IMG/VR virus record: IMGVR_UViG_3300009375_000001
Location: 26,357-90,356 of that record
Strand: one strand, 5' to 3'
DNA length: 64,000 bases
Source of the DNA: a virus
Positions within the stretch are counted from its first letter, which is position 1. Each line of letters begins with the position of its first letter. Below, one piece after another: positions 24,146-33,600 of the stretch. Made by a program: the position numbers and the translations under genes. The notes beneath the pieces were generated by a model. The model made no database searches and was not told the origin of the DNA. It saw nothing but the letters and a program-made list of their open reading frames with translations.

Positions 24146-25126
24146 CTATTGGTATGATACTTTAAGTAAACCACCAGCGCCAAATCCACCCCAACAACCT
24201 GATCCACCAGAAAAACCACCATGGGCACCACCACCGCCAGGGAAATATGCATGACCCCTACAACAACCCCTTCCTGTGGTTGTACAATGGTTAGTATCCT
24301 GACCTTGCGAACCTGAGCCAGAGAATGGACCAGTTGGACCACCACGTGTTGTTGATAAGTGAGAACAACATGAGTATCCTTTATTAATCATTCCTGGCGT
24401 ACCTGTAAATCCATAGTCTGCTCCGAAGAAGCCTGGAGTACAAGATTGGCATTGACCCCAACCACCAGATACCACATGACCGATTGTACATTGAGCACCA
24501 ATAGAACAATCATAACAAGAACTTAGCTTATCCCAAGCAGTCCAACCACCTTCTCCACCAGTAGCACAGAAGTTACTTAAACCTGGCCCAGTAGCGTATG
24601 AAGTACAACCAGTATGACAAGGTTGACAATGTCCACAACAGGCACATTGTGAAGTACCACCGGCACATAAAGTGTATGCCGATACACCAGCAGTAAAATC
24701 TACACCTTCTTCAAGTGTTTTTGAGGCATAGTTACCACCCCAACCACCAACACCAATGTCGTGGTCATAACCACCTGATCCGCCAGGACCACCACCACCT
24801 AAAACTTCAAATTTAATTGATTTGATACCTTCGGGTGCAGTCCAATGTAAACAACAACCACCATTGGTAACAGTCCAATGGTTAGTGTTATATAACATAA
24901 ATTCTTTATATGGTTTTGAACCACCACCAGCAGCAGCTAAAGCGTCAACACCTGCTTGAGTTGTGTCTTCAAGACATTGTACTTGACCAGTTTGAGTTGC
25001 TTCAATTTCTCCCTGTTTTGTACAAACATCGCGCAAAGTTTCAAAAGTCGTATTCGCTAGAAATTCTAACGTTTGGTCGACATCTTTCGCCATTTGGTTC
25101 ATTTTACCAAGTGTTAAAATATCCAT
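24146..25126 (-). CDS. Glycine/cysteine-rich adhesin-like tail protein, copy 2
   Basis: The protein has 326 residues. The first 65 form a helical attachment region (MDILTLGKMNQMAKDVDQTL) ending in AAAGGGS. A short beta domain (NTNHWTVTNGGCCLHWTAPE) follows, then a long Gly/Cys-rich part with runs such as VLGGGGPGGSGGYDHD, CACCGHCQPCHTGC and YFPGGGGAHGGFSGGSGCWG. By hand count it has 23 cysteines, as does its paralogue at 25908-26885. Polyglycine loops recall gp38-type receptor-binding adhesins, but the cysteine content is very unusual for a virion protein. It is followed by its chaperone-like partner. It probably recognises the host surface. Confidence 0.65.
   Translation of the reverse strand: MDILTLGKMNQMAKDVDQTLEFLANTTFETLRDVCTKQGEIEATQTGQVQCLEDTTQAGVDALAAAGGGSKPYKEFMLYNTNHWTVTNGGCCLHWTAPEGIKSIKFEVLGGGGPGGSGGYDHDIGVGGWGGNYASKTLEEGVDFTAGVSAYTLCAGGTSQCACCGHCQPCHTGCTSYATGPGLSNFCATGGEGGWTAWDKLSSCYDCSIGAQCTIGHVVSGGWGQCQSCTPGFFGADYGFTGTPGMINKGYSCCSHLSTTRGGPTGPFSGSGSQGQDTNHCTTTGRGCCRGHAYFPGGGGAHGGFSGGSGCWGGFGAGGLLKVSYQ
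24920..24999 (-). repeat. 80-bp block identical to 26679-26758
   Basis: The block covers the GQVQCLEDTTQAGVDALAAA hinge of both adhesin-like genes without a single difference, including synonymous sites, by direct reading. Confidence 0.85.
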
Positions 25127-25155
25127 TTGTTATTCCTTATTCTAAATAAATTATA

Positions 25156-25893
25156 TTATGTAATGTTATCTGGTAACTGTAGATCAATTGATTCTTGATC
25201 TGACTGTGTTCTATCTGCAATCCTAACAAGGTCTTCAATTAAATCCAATCCATCTGGTTGATCAGGTGCAGTAGGATAACCTATTAAATTGTTAGGGATA
25301 TTGGTAGTTAAAGATGGCAAGTCTCTTAATTGTTGTCTAAAGTCTAACCATTCTTGTTTTAAAGATTCTGGCATATCTTCAGCAATTTTACCATCTGTAG
25401 GGTGTAATAATGCATCCCTAATAGTTCTTACTGAAGCATCATCCCTATCTGCAGTATCACCAGTTCTATATTCTAATGGTTTCCATTCCATTGTATCTAA
25501 ATTAATACAATCATTATCCATTGCTTTAGGTAGTGAATAAACTTCCCTTAAATGCATTGGATCTGCAATTGCAGGATTTGGTAATTCTGCAACACCATTA
25601 TCAACTTCAAGTTGTCTTTGTGATGGAATACCACCATAAATTAGTGCAATTCTTAATGCATTTTCATCTGATTCTGTTGCATCAATTTCAACCACAGTGT
25701 AGTTTTTTGGTGTTGGTCTATCAGGTAATTCATCTTCTGCGAATGCATCTACAATTCTAGTCACATCTTCATTATTAATAACCCAACAAATTAATTTATC
25801 TGGTCCGTTATATGATACTGTTGACGTTTTACCTTCTGAATCGTCTGTACCATAACGTTCATTTGGAATTTTATATGTAATTAATTTTTCCAT
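25156..25893 (-). CDS. Tail assembly chaperone-like protein, copy 1
   Basis: This 245-residue paralogue of the 23356-24126 protein shares TYKIPNERYGTDDSEGKTST and the MPESLKQEWLDFRQQLRDLP helix. The middle differs strongly and lacks the cysteines of the other copy. A 64-bp stretch covering the N-terminal block is identical in the two genes at DNA level. It follows the adhesin-like gene at 25908-26885 by 14 nt. The function is inferred as for the other copy: assembly or attachment of the adjacent Gly/Cys-rich protein. Confidence 0.65.
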   Translation of the reverse strand: MEKLITYKIPNERYGTDDSEGKTSTVSYNGPDKLICWVINNEDVTRIVDAFAEDELPDRPTPKNYTVVEIDATESDENALRIALIYGGIPSQRQLEVDNGVAELPNPAIADPMHLREVYSLPKAMDNDCINLDTMEWKPLEYRTGDTADRDDASVRTIRDALLHPTDGKIAEDMPESLKQEWLDFRQQLRDLPSLTTNIPNNLIGYPTAPDQPDGLDLIEDLVRIADRTQSDQESIDLQLPDNIT

Positions 25894-25907
25894 TATTCTT
25901 TCTCCTA

Positions 25908-26885
25908 TTAAGCGTAAGTGACTCTAACTAAACCACCAGCGCCAAATCCACCCCAACAACCTGATCCAGAAGCAGTCGCATGACCTTGACCGCCACCGCC
26001 AGGGAAGGCAGAATGACCACCACGACAACCTGAACATTGTGTACAAGCATGACCACCAGAACCAGTTCCAGAAACTGCAAATGGGCCTGTAGGACCACCA
26101 GAGTAACCTCTTACCTCATTACAACAGTTGTAACCTCTTGTATATGATCCTGTAGTACCTGTAAATCCGTAATCTGCACCATAAAACTGTGTATGAATAG
26201 ACTGTGTAGACCAAGAACTATCATATGTTGATGCACAACATTGAATATGACCCATATGGCAATCATAACAATTTGACATCTTATCCCATGGTGTTGAACC
26301 ACCTAAACCACCTACGGCACAGAAGTTACTTAAACCTGGCCCAGTAGCGTATGAAGTACAACCCTGTCTACGTGACATACAACATTGGCAACAACATGAG
26401 CACTGTGAAGTACCAGCGGCACATAAAGTGTATGCTGATGAACCCGGCACGAAATGACCTTGTTCTGCATAAATGGTTTTGGATGCATATCCACCACCTT
26501 GTCCACCTACAGTAACTTCATGGTCACCACCAGAAGAACCGCCAGGACCACCACCACCTAAAACTTCAAATTTAATAGTTTTAACGTTCTCTGGAACAGT
26601 CCAATGTAAACAACAACCACCATTGGTAACAGACCAATGGTTAGTGTTATATAACATAAACTCATTCATACCCATACTACCACCACCAGCAGCAGCTAAA
26701 GCGTCAACACCTGCTTGAGTTGTGTCTTCAAGACATTGTACTTGACCAGTTTGAGTTGTTATGATGTCTGATTGTGTATCGCAAATGTCCTTTAGAGTTT
26801 CAAATGTAGAATTTGCTAGGAATTCCATCGTTTGGTCTAAGTCTTTTGCCATTTGGTTCATTTTACCAAGTGTTAAAATATCCAT
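25908..26885 (-). CDS. Glycine/cysteine-rich adhesin-like tail protein, copy 1
   Basis: This 325-residue paralogue of the 24146-25126 protein has the same layout: helical N-terminus (MDILTLGKMNQMAKDLDQTM), AAAGGGS hinge, beta segment with GGCCLHW, then a Gly/Cys-rich body. That body has a CSCCCQCCMSRRQGC cluster, CYDCHMGHIQCC, and the end GSGCWGGFGAGGLVRVTYA. It has 23 cysteines. N-terminal and framework parts are nearly identical between copies even in DNA, while loops differ. This is the pattern of receptor-binding proteins under diversifying selection. A late promoter box lies 37 nt upstream. It starts the four-gene duplicated module. Confidence 0.65.
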   Translation of the reverse strand: MDILTLGKMNQMAKDLDQTMEFLANSTFETLKDICDTQSDIITTQTGQVQCLEDTTQAGVDALAAAGGGSMGMNEFMLYNTNHWSVTNGGCCLHWTVPENVKTIKFEVLGGGGPGGSSGGDHEVTVGGQGGGYASKTIYAEQGHFVPGSSAYTLCAAGTSQCSCCCQCCMSRRQGCTSYATGPGLSNFCAVGGLGGSTPWDKMSNCYDCHMGHIQCCASTYDSSWSTQSIHTQFYGADYGFTGTTGSYTRGYNCCNEVRGYSGGPTGPFAVSGTGSGGHACTQCSGCRGGHSAFPGGGGQGHATASGSGCWGGFGAGGLVRVTYA

Positions 26886-26921
26886 AGTTCTTCTTTGTCC
26901 TTCTTAAATATATTTTTTAAT

Positions 26922-26929
26922 TATTTATA
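26922..26929 (-). promoter_or_regulatory. Late promoter box for the adhesin module
   Basis: TATAAATA 37 nt before the ATG of the first Gly/Cys-rich adhesin-like gene. Confidence 0.7.
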
Positions 26930-26934
26930 ATAGT

Positions 26935-29900
26935 TTATACGTCCCAAACATCTTTCAATGTAATAACACCTTTCATGTTGTTTGTAGAACCGTTAAACCT
27001 AGAAGATTCATACACTAACGAATCTGGTGTACCTTTCTTCCATGATTGTGTAGTAAATTCCCAAGAGTCATTTAATGAGTGACCTTGGTATGATTGCCAT
27101 TGTACTAAAATACCGTTCTTAAAGTTTGTACCTGCAGAATTGTTAGCAGAGAATGGTGAATCATCAGTATTACCTTCTGGTCCAAATAATGCATAATCTG
27201 TATCGGCAGCATTAATAGAACCACCTGTATATGTAACAGGTCCAGCAACAATAATTACTGGTGTTTTGTATGCACTGCCTGGATTATCAATTTGTACGTT
27301 TGAAACATTACCAGCACCACCTAATGAAGCAACACCCGATGCACCATAACCAGTAGGCTCAGGATGAGCGTCTACTACAATAACACGTGTTTGTCCGTTA
27401 ATATAATCATGCCAATCTTCAACGATTGTAACTGCACCAATACCATTATTAAGACCAACAGTTCCTTCAAAACCACCACCAACAGTATTAGTAGAATCTG
27501 TTCCTACAGTTCCTGAAGGGTCTGTTACTAGAACTAAAGGTTCGTCATAATCTGCACCACGTGAAGTAAAGTTAATATCACTAACCACATTGTTGATTCC
27601 TGTACTTAATATAGCACCAGAACCAGTTCCTTGAGGGTCATTGATAATAAGTTCTATATCTACATAGTCACTACCTGCACGGTTTACAGAAACTTCTGTA
27701 ATAGCACCTTGTGGTACTTCAGCAGTCCAAGTATTACCAGTCGTTGTACAAGTAGGTTCGTCAGTAACCAATGCATCAGAACAGAAGGCAGGAATTGTAA
27801 CTAAAGAAATAGTTGCTGTTGCACTCGCACCAGAACCATATACACGATCAATCTCAACACCCAAATCATCGTAAATTGGTGTTCCAGTTGGGTCGAAAAT
27901 AATAATTTCTGTATCTAATGAATAGCCAGAACCAATACTGTCAACTGTAATTGTATCAATAGAACGGTTTGTTACTACATCTGCATATGCACCCTCGCCA
28001 GGACCAGAAACGTCGATTGGTTTAACTGTGTCAGTGGCAACATACCCTTTGCCTGGACGGTCAACTGCGATGTCAATAATATTACCAGAAGCATTTACCG
28101 TAGCAATACCACGCATACCACCACCAGTAGAAGTTACCATATCTACAAATACTGTATTTTCACGAACCCATAGAGTTGCACCACCACCAGTCTGTGTATC
28201 TGTAATTTTATATTCTTTTGTTAATTCTGTGTCATCTACAATAGTGTAACTAAACACAGCATTCTGTGGAATATCACCAGAATCAAATGCACCATCTTCA
28301 TTAGTAACTGTATGAGCACCTATATCTAAGTTAGTAAATTCAACAGTATCACCAACGTTAGCAGAAATAATTGAAGGTTGAAATGCATTATTTTGAATAG
28401 CAACTGAAACTGTCTTAGGTGTTGTATCTGTATAACCAGTACCTTGATTAGTTAATGAAATAGAATCAATACCACCGTCTGCATATGATACTTGAATTGC
28501 ACCAGAAGTAGTTTCGTTACCACCAGTAATAGAAACTATATCTGTTACTAAATAACCAGAACCACCGTTTGTAACAACAACTTTATCTAATTCATTAGTT
28601 TCTGTAAGTAATACATGAGCAACTGCGTTACCACCAAGACCAGCACTGAAATCAACTGTAATAGAAGGGTTAATTTGATATGAATCTGCAACACTACCGT
28701 GATCATGGGCACCAACTTGTGAATCAAATACAAAATTCTCAGTAAATGAATTCCATGAAATTGTAATATCGTGTGAATGACCACCCTCTACTGTAGTAGA
28801 AACTACTGTAGTACCAGACTTAATAGTATTAATTTCTGCTTGTGAAAGTTGTAAGTTATGTGTGTGTCCGTTACCACCGTCTGGTACAACAACGTTCCAG
28901 AAACCCTGATACCCAGCACCACCACCAACTACCTTAATAGAATCAACCATTCCATTTCTTAACGTGAATGTCGCTTCTGCTTTAGTTTCTGTAGAACCTG
29001 TAACGTCAACAGCACCCAAATCAAATGCTCTAGCGAATGTGTTTTCTGAATATTTAGAACCACCATTAGTAATATTTACATCAGAAACACCATCGTCATA
29101 AACTGCATTTAAAATTGCACCAGTACCTAATGTTTTATTTGCGTCAATAGTATAACCGTAAGTATCAACAACACCAGAATCATCTGTAATAGAAACTTTA
29201 TATGTAAGACCATCAGAAAGGTCTGTATCATAAGACTCGCCAACAATATCATACTCGTAAGTTCTACTGAAGTCGTCTAATAATGATACAGATGCATTTG
29301 AATAGTTCTCACATTTGGTTGGATCATCAAAATCACTACCGTCTGAATCGATACCAGATGCACCGTCTGATACAACAACACCCCAACCTGTCACAGAAGA
29401 AAGACCATCATGACAGTAAGAAGAATGTGGTGTAAACATAACTGTTTCATAATCCTCTGCATATTGACCAGAAATACCATCGTTGTAAATAGTACCATCT
29501 AGGTTAGAAACTTTAACCATATCACCAGCGTCAATACCATCAAATAATAATGCATTAGAGTTACCACGACGAATAATTAATTCTGGGTTATCTGTATCTG
29601 CAATTGATGTATTATTCAAAATAGTTAGATCAACACCTGGCGCACCGTCTGTCTCATGAGCAGTAGCTCTAAAAGATTCAATACCAGTCTCTGAAACTGA
29701 TTTAAATATACTATATGCCTTAACCTTTTCAACTGAAGTAGAACCAGTTCCTAATTCTTTATCCAATTTAAGATGCTGAACAAATGGACGTGGTTCACCG
29801 TCAATTTGCATAGACTCACCAAAAGATATAATATTACCTGACTTATCGTAAGCAATGTGATGGGTTTTATTAGCACCTTCTTCTGCAAATGCGATTTGAC

Positions 29901-30507
29901 CATCTTTAGTATATTTGTAGTCTGCAAACCCAATCTCACGTGTCATTGTTAGATCTGACATCAATAAATTCGTTTGATGGATAGAGTAACCTGAATCGGC
30001 AGCACCAGAAGTGTACTGTGAAAGTTGAAGAATCATATCATCAATTGCCTGTTGGATAATTGCATCTTGATTCTGTACGTGGATAGTATAGTCTGATTGT
30101 AACTGCGTCATTTGAGTAGTTACATTTGTTTCTAATAAGTTAGAAGCAGTTGATAATGTAGTACCGGCATCGTTTGCCCAAGGAACAAATACAGTATTAA
30201 TAAAACCAGCAACTTCATCGTTCATGTAAGTTTCTACAGCATTCATAGCAGTATTTGTTCTTACGACAACTTCATCTTTAAACGTATTTTGTTGGTTTTC
30301 TAATGGGGTAGTTACATTTGAATTTAACCAAGCCTTCATGTTGCCCGCCATAGCGTTCAACTTAGTTGGAATCATCACTGCAGGGGTGTTAGTATAAATT
30401 TCTACTTCTTCAACGAACTCTGTAATATCAATACCAGTAAAGGTGATATCTGGAATATCGTTAAATTGGTCAACTTGCGTTGATATGGTTGATAGTGTTA
30501 CAGACAT
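26935..30507 (-). CDS. Long tail/fibre protein with Gly-Tyr beta repeats
   Basis: This is a 1190-residue virion-type protein. Residues 1-160 are helical and Thr/Asn-rich (attachment or trimer stem). Residues about 545-606 hold His-x-His units (NGHTHNLQLSQAEINTIKSG, GGHSHDITISW, GAHDHGS). Residues about 705-770 resemble a cupredoxin (VGDTVEFTNLDIGAHTVTNE) but lack the late Cys/His/Met ligands. From about residue 480 on, at least nine units of the type VTNGGSGY or LTNQGTGY recur every 50-100 residues. A Cys/Trp unit (CSDALVTDEPTCTTTGNTW) lies near residues 907-930. Two tandem late boxes lie upstream. It is probably a tail fibre or baseplate-attached fibre; no enzyme site is seen. Confidence 0.75.
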   Translation of the reverse strand: MSVTLSTISTQVDQFNDIPDITFTGIDITEFVEEVEIYTNTPAVMIPTKLNAMAGNMKAWLNSNVTTPLENQQNTFKDEVVVRTNTAMNAVETYMNDEVAGFINTVFVPWANDAGTTLSTASNLLETNVTTQMTQLQSDYTIHVQNQDAIIQQAIDDMILQLSQYTSGAADSGYSIHQTNLLMSDLTMTREIGFADYKYTKDGQIAFAEEGANKTHHIAYDKSGNIISFGESMQIDGEPRPFVQHLKLDKELGTGSTSVEKVKAYSIFKSVSETGIESFRATAHETDGAPGVDLTILNNTSIADTDNPELIIRRGNSNALLFDGIDAGDMVKVSNLDGTIYNDGISGQYAEDYETVMFTPHSSYCHDGLSSVTGWGVVVSDGASGIDSDGSDFDDPTKCENYSNASVSLLDDFSRTYEYDIVGESYDTDLSDGLTYKVSITDDSGVVDTYGYTIDANKTLGTGAILNAVYDDGVSDVNITNGGSKYSENTFARAFDLGAVDVTGSTETKAEATFTLRNGMVDSIKVVGGGAGYQGFWNVVVPDGGNGHTHNLQLSQAEINTIKSGTTVVSTTVEGGHSHDITISWNSFTENFVFDSQVGAHDHGSVADSYQINPSITVDFSAGLGGNAVAHVLLTETNELDKVVVTNGGSGYLVTDIVSITGGNETTSGAIQVSYADGGIDSISLTNQGTGYTDTTPKTVSVAIQNNAFQPSIISANVGDTVEFTNLDIGAHTVTNEDGAFDSGDIPQNAVFSYTIVDDTELTKEYKITDTQTGGGATLWVRENTVFVDMVTSTGGGMRGIATVNASGNIIDIAVDRPGKGYVATDTVKPIDVSGPGEGAYADVVTNRSIDTITVDSIGSGYSLDTEIIIFDPTGTPIYDDLGVEIDRVYGSGASATATISLVTIPAFCSDALVTDEPTCTTTGNTWTAEVPQGAITEVSVNRAGSDYVDIELIINDPQGTGSGAILSTGINNVVSDINFTSRGADYDEPLVLVTDPSGTVGTDSTNTVGGGFEGTVGLNNGIGAVTIVEDWHDYINGQTRVIVVDAHPEPTGYGASGVASLGGAGNVSNVQIDNPGSAYKTPVIIVAGPVTYTGGSINAADTDYALFGPEGNTDDSPFSANNSAGTNFKNGILVQWQSYQGHSLNDSWEFTTQSWKKGTPDSLVYESSRFNGSTNNMKGVITLKDVWDV

Positions 30508-30545
30508 TGTTCGTTATCTCCAATAAATTAATTCTTATTTAATAA

Positions 30546-30553
30546 TATTTATA
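30546..30553 (-). promoter_or_regulatory. Late promoter box (proximal of two) for the 1190-residue gene
   Basis: TATAAATA about 39 nt before the ATG at 30507; a second copy lies 18 bp upstream. Confidence 0.65.
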
Positions 30554-30563
30554 ATAATACAAC

Positions 30564-30571
30564 TATTTATA
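30564..30571 (-). promoter_or_regulatory. Late promoter box (distal of two) for the 1190-residue gene
   Basis: Second TATAAATA in tandem with the one at 30546-30553. Confidence 0.6.
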
Positions 30572-30599
30572 ATAGTTATTCTATTTTCTAATTCTTTAT

Positions 30600-30619
30600 G
30601 AGGGTGATTGCTCACCCTC
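30600..30619 (-). terminator. Hairpin after the giant fibre gene
   Basis: GAGGGTGA/TCACCCTC, an 8-bp stem with loop TTGC, 8 nt after the stop of the 2654-residue gene. There is no clear T run in the minus direction, so it may be an RNA-end stabiliser or a weak terminator. Confidence 0.5.
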
Positions 30620-30626
30620 AATTATT

Positions 30627-33600
30627 TTATACAATTGTTAATGCAGTTACTTCAGTAAACGTTTGACCGTCTAAGTTTGTTACTCTAACATCGTAAGTTC
30701 CTGCACTAAGTGTAGGTGAAACTGTAATGTTATTTGCATCAACTACCGTAACGGCAGGTGTATCAGCAACCGTAGTAGTACCTGATGAAATAAACTCAAC
30801 TACCGTATCTGCAACAAAACCAGCACCAGTAATAGTATTAATATCAACTACCGTAATAATACGCAATTGATCAGTAACTGTAAATGGTGCATCAGTAAAT
30901 GAAGCAGTATCACCGTCAGAGTTAGTAACAGTTAATACTTGTTCACCAAGTGGTGTAGTTGGAGCAACCTCAAACTTAATCTTATATGGTAAGTTGATGT
31001 TCTGAACGTTAGTTTGTTCAACACCACCTAAAATTACTGTGTAATCCATATCAATACCATCACCAACAATCTCTACCCATTGACCACCCATTTCATCAAC
31101 AACAGTCACATCCCATGTACCACGAGGTGCTTCACAATCTGTTTGATTGTTAACCGTTAAGAATGGTATATCAGTAGTACAATGCTCGAAGTCTTCTTCA
31201 ATCCAAGTTCCTCTAGGTCCTTCACAAACTGCTTGAGATGTTTGAATACCATCAGAACAATAGCCTGGGTCACCAGGCGTCCACGTATTACCTGCAGACG
31301 TCCAAGTATTACCAGCATTAGTCCAAGTATTTAGAGCAGTCCAAACGTTAGTTGGTGTCCAAGTACCACCAGCAGTTCCACATTCAGTATTAGTTGTACT
31401 AACACCATCGGAACAAGTACCGTTCGTCTCGTAACACTCACCAGAAGTAGTAGAAGTTCCATCAGAACAAGAACCACCAGAATCAATACAACCTAATTGG
31501 TTATCATTATATACTGGGTCAGAACAAGTACCAGAGGCAGTACAAGTATATTCAAACGAGTACGAAGGGTCAGAACAAGTACCAGCACCATTACAACTAT
31601 ATTCAGATGTATATAACGAGTCAGAACACGAACCTGGCGTTGCAACAGTCCACCAACCAAATACAGTTTCACAATCTATTTGAGTTGTGTAATCTATATT
31701 ACTACAATGAGCAGGGTCTGTAGGATACCAAACACCAACAATCTGTTCACAAGCGGCTTTAATTGTATATTCTTCAGTACCAAAATTAGTAGTACAAGAA
31801 GGAACAATAGAAGCAACACTTCTGTGACCAGTAGTAACATCAAATGTAGATAATGAAATAGGTGGGTTCATAATTTCGTTACCACGTCTATTAACGTCGT
31901 AGTAATCTTCAATTACAGACTCACCGAATGATTCCATAGTTCTATGACCACAAATAGGTTGTCCAGTGTAGTCTGCGTTTTCCATATCTAAATGATTAGA
32001 ATTCCATCTTTCTTCACCACCAATTGGAACACCCATAACATTCATAGAACGAGCAAGTAATAAATACTCGTCAGATGAAAGGTTAGGAATTGTCTTAACT
32101 GAAACATCGTCCCAATATGTGTAACCATTTCCAGTAGTAGAAAGTGTCAAGTAACAAGTACCAGCAACAGGTGATTTGAATACAAAGTCACGTGCTTCGT
32201 CGAATAGTCCATTAGTGTCAGTATCTTCTATAACTAAAGAACCATACTCCGAACTATCTGGAGTTGGACCTAGTTTAAGAATAGAATCTGTAGGTCTGTC
32301 AACTTTAACTGCAACCTTGTAACTCATATTGGCTTCAATTTCGAAATTGATATGTGCAATACCACGGTTGTTTGGACCAGTACCAGAAGTATAAATTTGT
32401 TTAGTATTTTGATCAACATATGCAACACCATCTTGTTGTGAAGCAAACGTCCAATTTTCAATAATTTCACGTACTGAAACATTATCAATAGAACCTTCAA
32501 AACCAACATTAGAATAGTATGGGTTATTTTCCTCTGGGTTGTTATTATCAACATCACCGATAAAGTGAATCTTTTGATCATATGAACCAGCACGAACGTG
32601 ATATACTTTCTCACCCTCTTGGTTTAAACCAGTAGTATCGTAATCAATAACAGGAATATCTTCCTCAACCAATTTAACACTATTAATAGCACCAGAATCG
32701 TTCATATTTAATACTAAATCTGTAGTAATTTCACCAATAAAGTTAATATGGCGAATACCAGACTTATTAATAGTACCCATTGTGTTTCCGTTGATTACAA
32801 AATCAATACTAGGTGTATTAATAGTAGTAGAAACCAACGTTAATTCATCGTGTCCTTCAGGATTTGATTGTTCTGTTATCGTATATTGATTAATACCACC
32901 AACATTTAACCACTTAATTGTAAATTCGTGTGTATATGTTTCTGCATGATAACCATCGGTTTGCTCGAATGTTAAACTGTTATTTGTGCTTTCTTGTAAC
33001 CATTGACCCTGCGACTCAGTCATTTGGAAAGTGTGTGGATGTGTACCAGTAGGGCCAGGTCCAACTTGGAAGTTAAGGATATTATCTTCAATTAAATCAC
33101 AATCAATAGTTAATTCATATTTAACACCACCAACTAATGCGTTAGATAGTGTGTAAGTAGAAGTATCATTAGAAGCAGAGTTAAATATCAGTTGTCCATC
33201 GATAATTTGAACAGTATCACTTGAATTAGTCCAATTAACTAAATCAGTATCTGTAATATCGAAGTTCCAATTAGAAATTAACTGATTTGGGTTAGTACCC
33301 AATGTTACTCTCATACGTCCAGTCATACCATTATTATCGTTATCTACATCTGCAAGTGAGTATTTAACTTCGTATAGTTTACCAGTATCAATAGAAACTG
33401 TTTGAGAAACTTCAGTAGAAGAAGCAATAGAACCATCTAAATATGCTTTTGCACCATCAGATGTCCAACCTTCACCCATAGACCAAGCATTCTGACCAGT
33501 AACACGTTCTTTAATAGAAATGTTATCAATCTTACCTTTACCACTATTAACTAATCTAAGAATAGTAGTATTTGCAGGAGCAACTAGAGTTTCAGAATAA

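Larger units (their letters stand above)
23356..26885 (-). repeat. Tandem duplication of an adhesin plus chaperone module
   Basis: Two consecutive copies of the same two-gene unit: 26885-25156 and 25126-23356. Proteins in both positions are paralogous over their full length, with conserved ends and divergent middles. Two long stretches are still identical at DNA level (listed separately). Confidence 0.85.

Noticed and set aside
24130-24345. 71-residue hydrophobic open frame at the end of an adhesin-like gene
   Set aside because: It is an alternative reading of the Gly-rich codons, with no ribosome site of its own.
23356-26885. Diversity-generating retroelement
   Set aside because: The paired adhesin genes look variable, but no reverse transcriptase, template repeat or adenine-biased substitutions are seen; gene duplication is enough.
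31130-31800. CRISPR array
   Set aside because: The repeats are in frame, degenerate and coding; there are no constant repeats with unique spacers.
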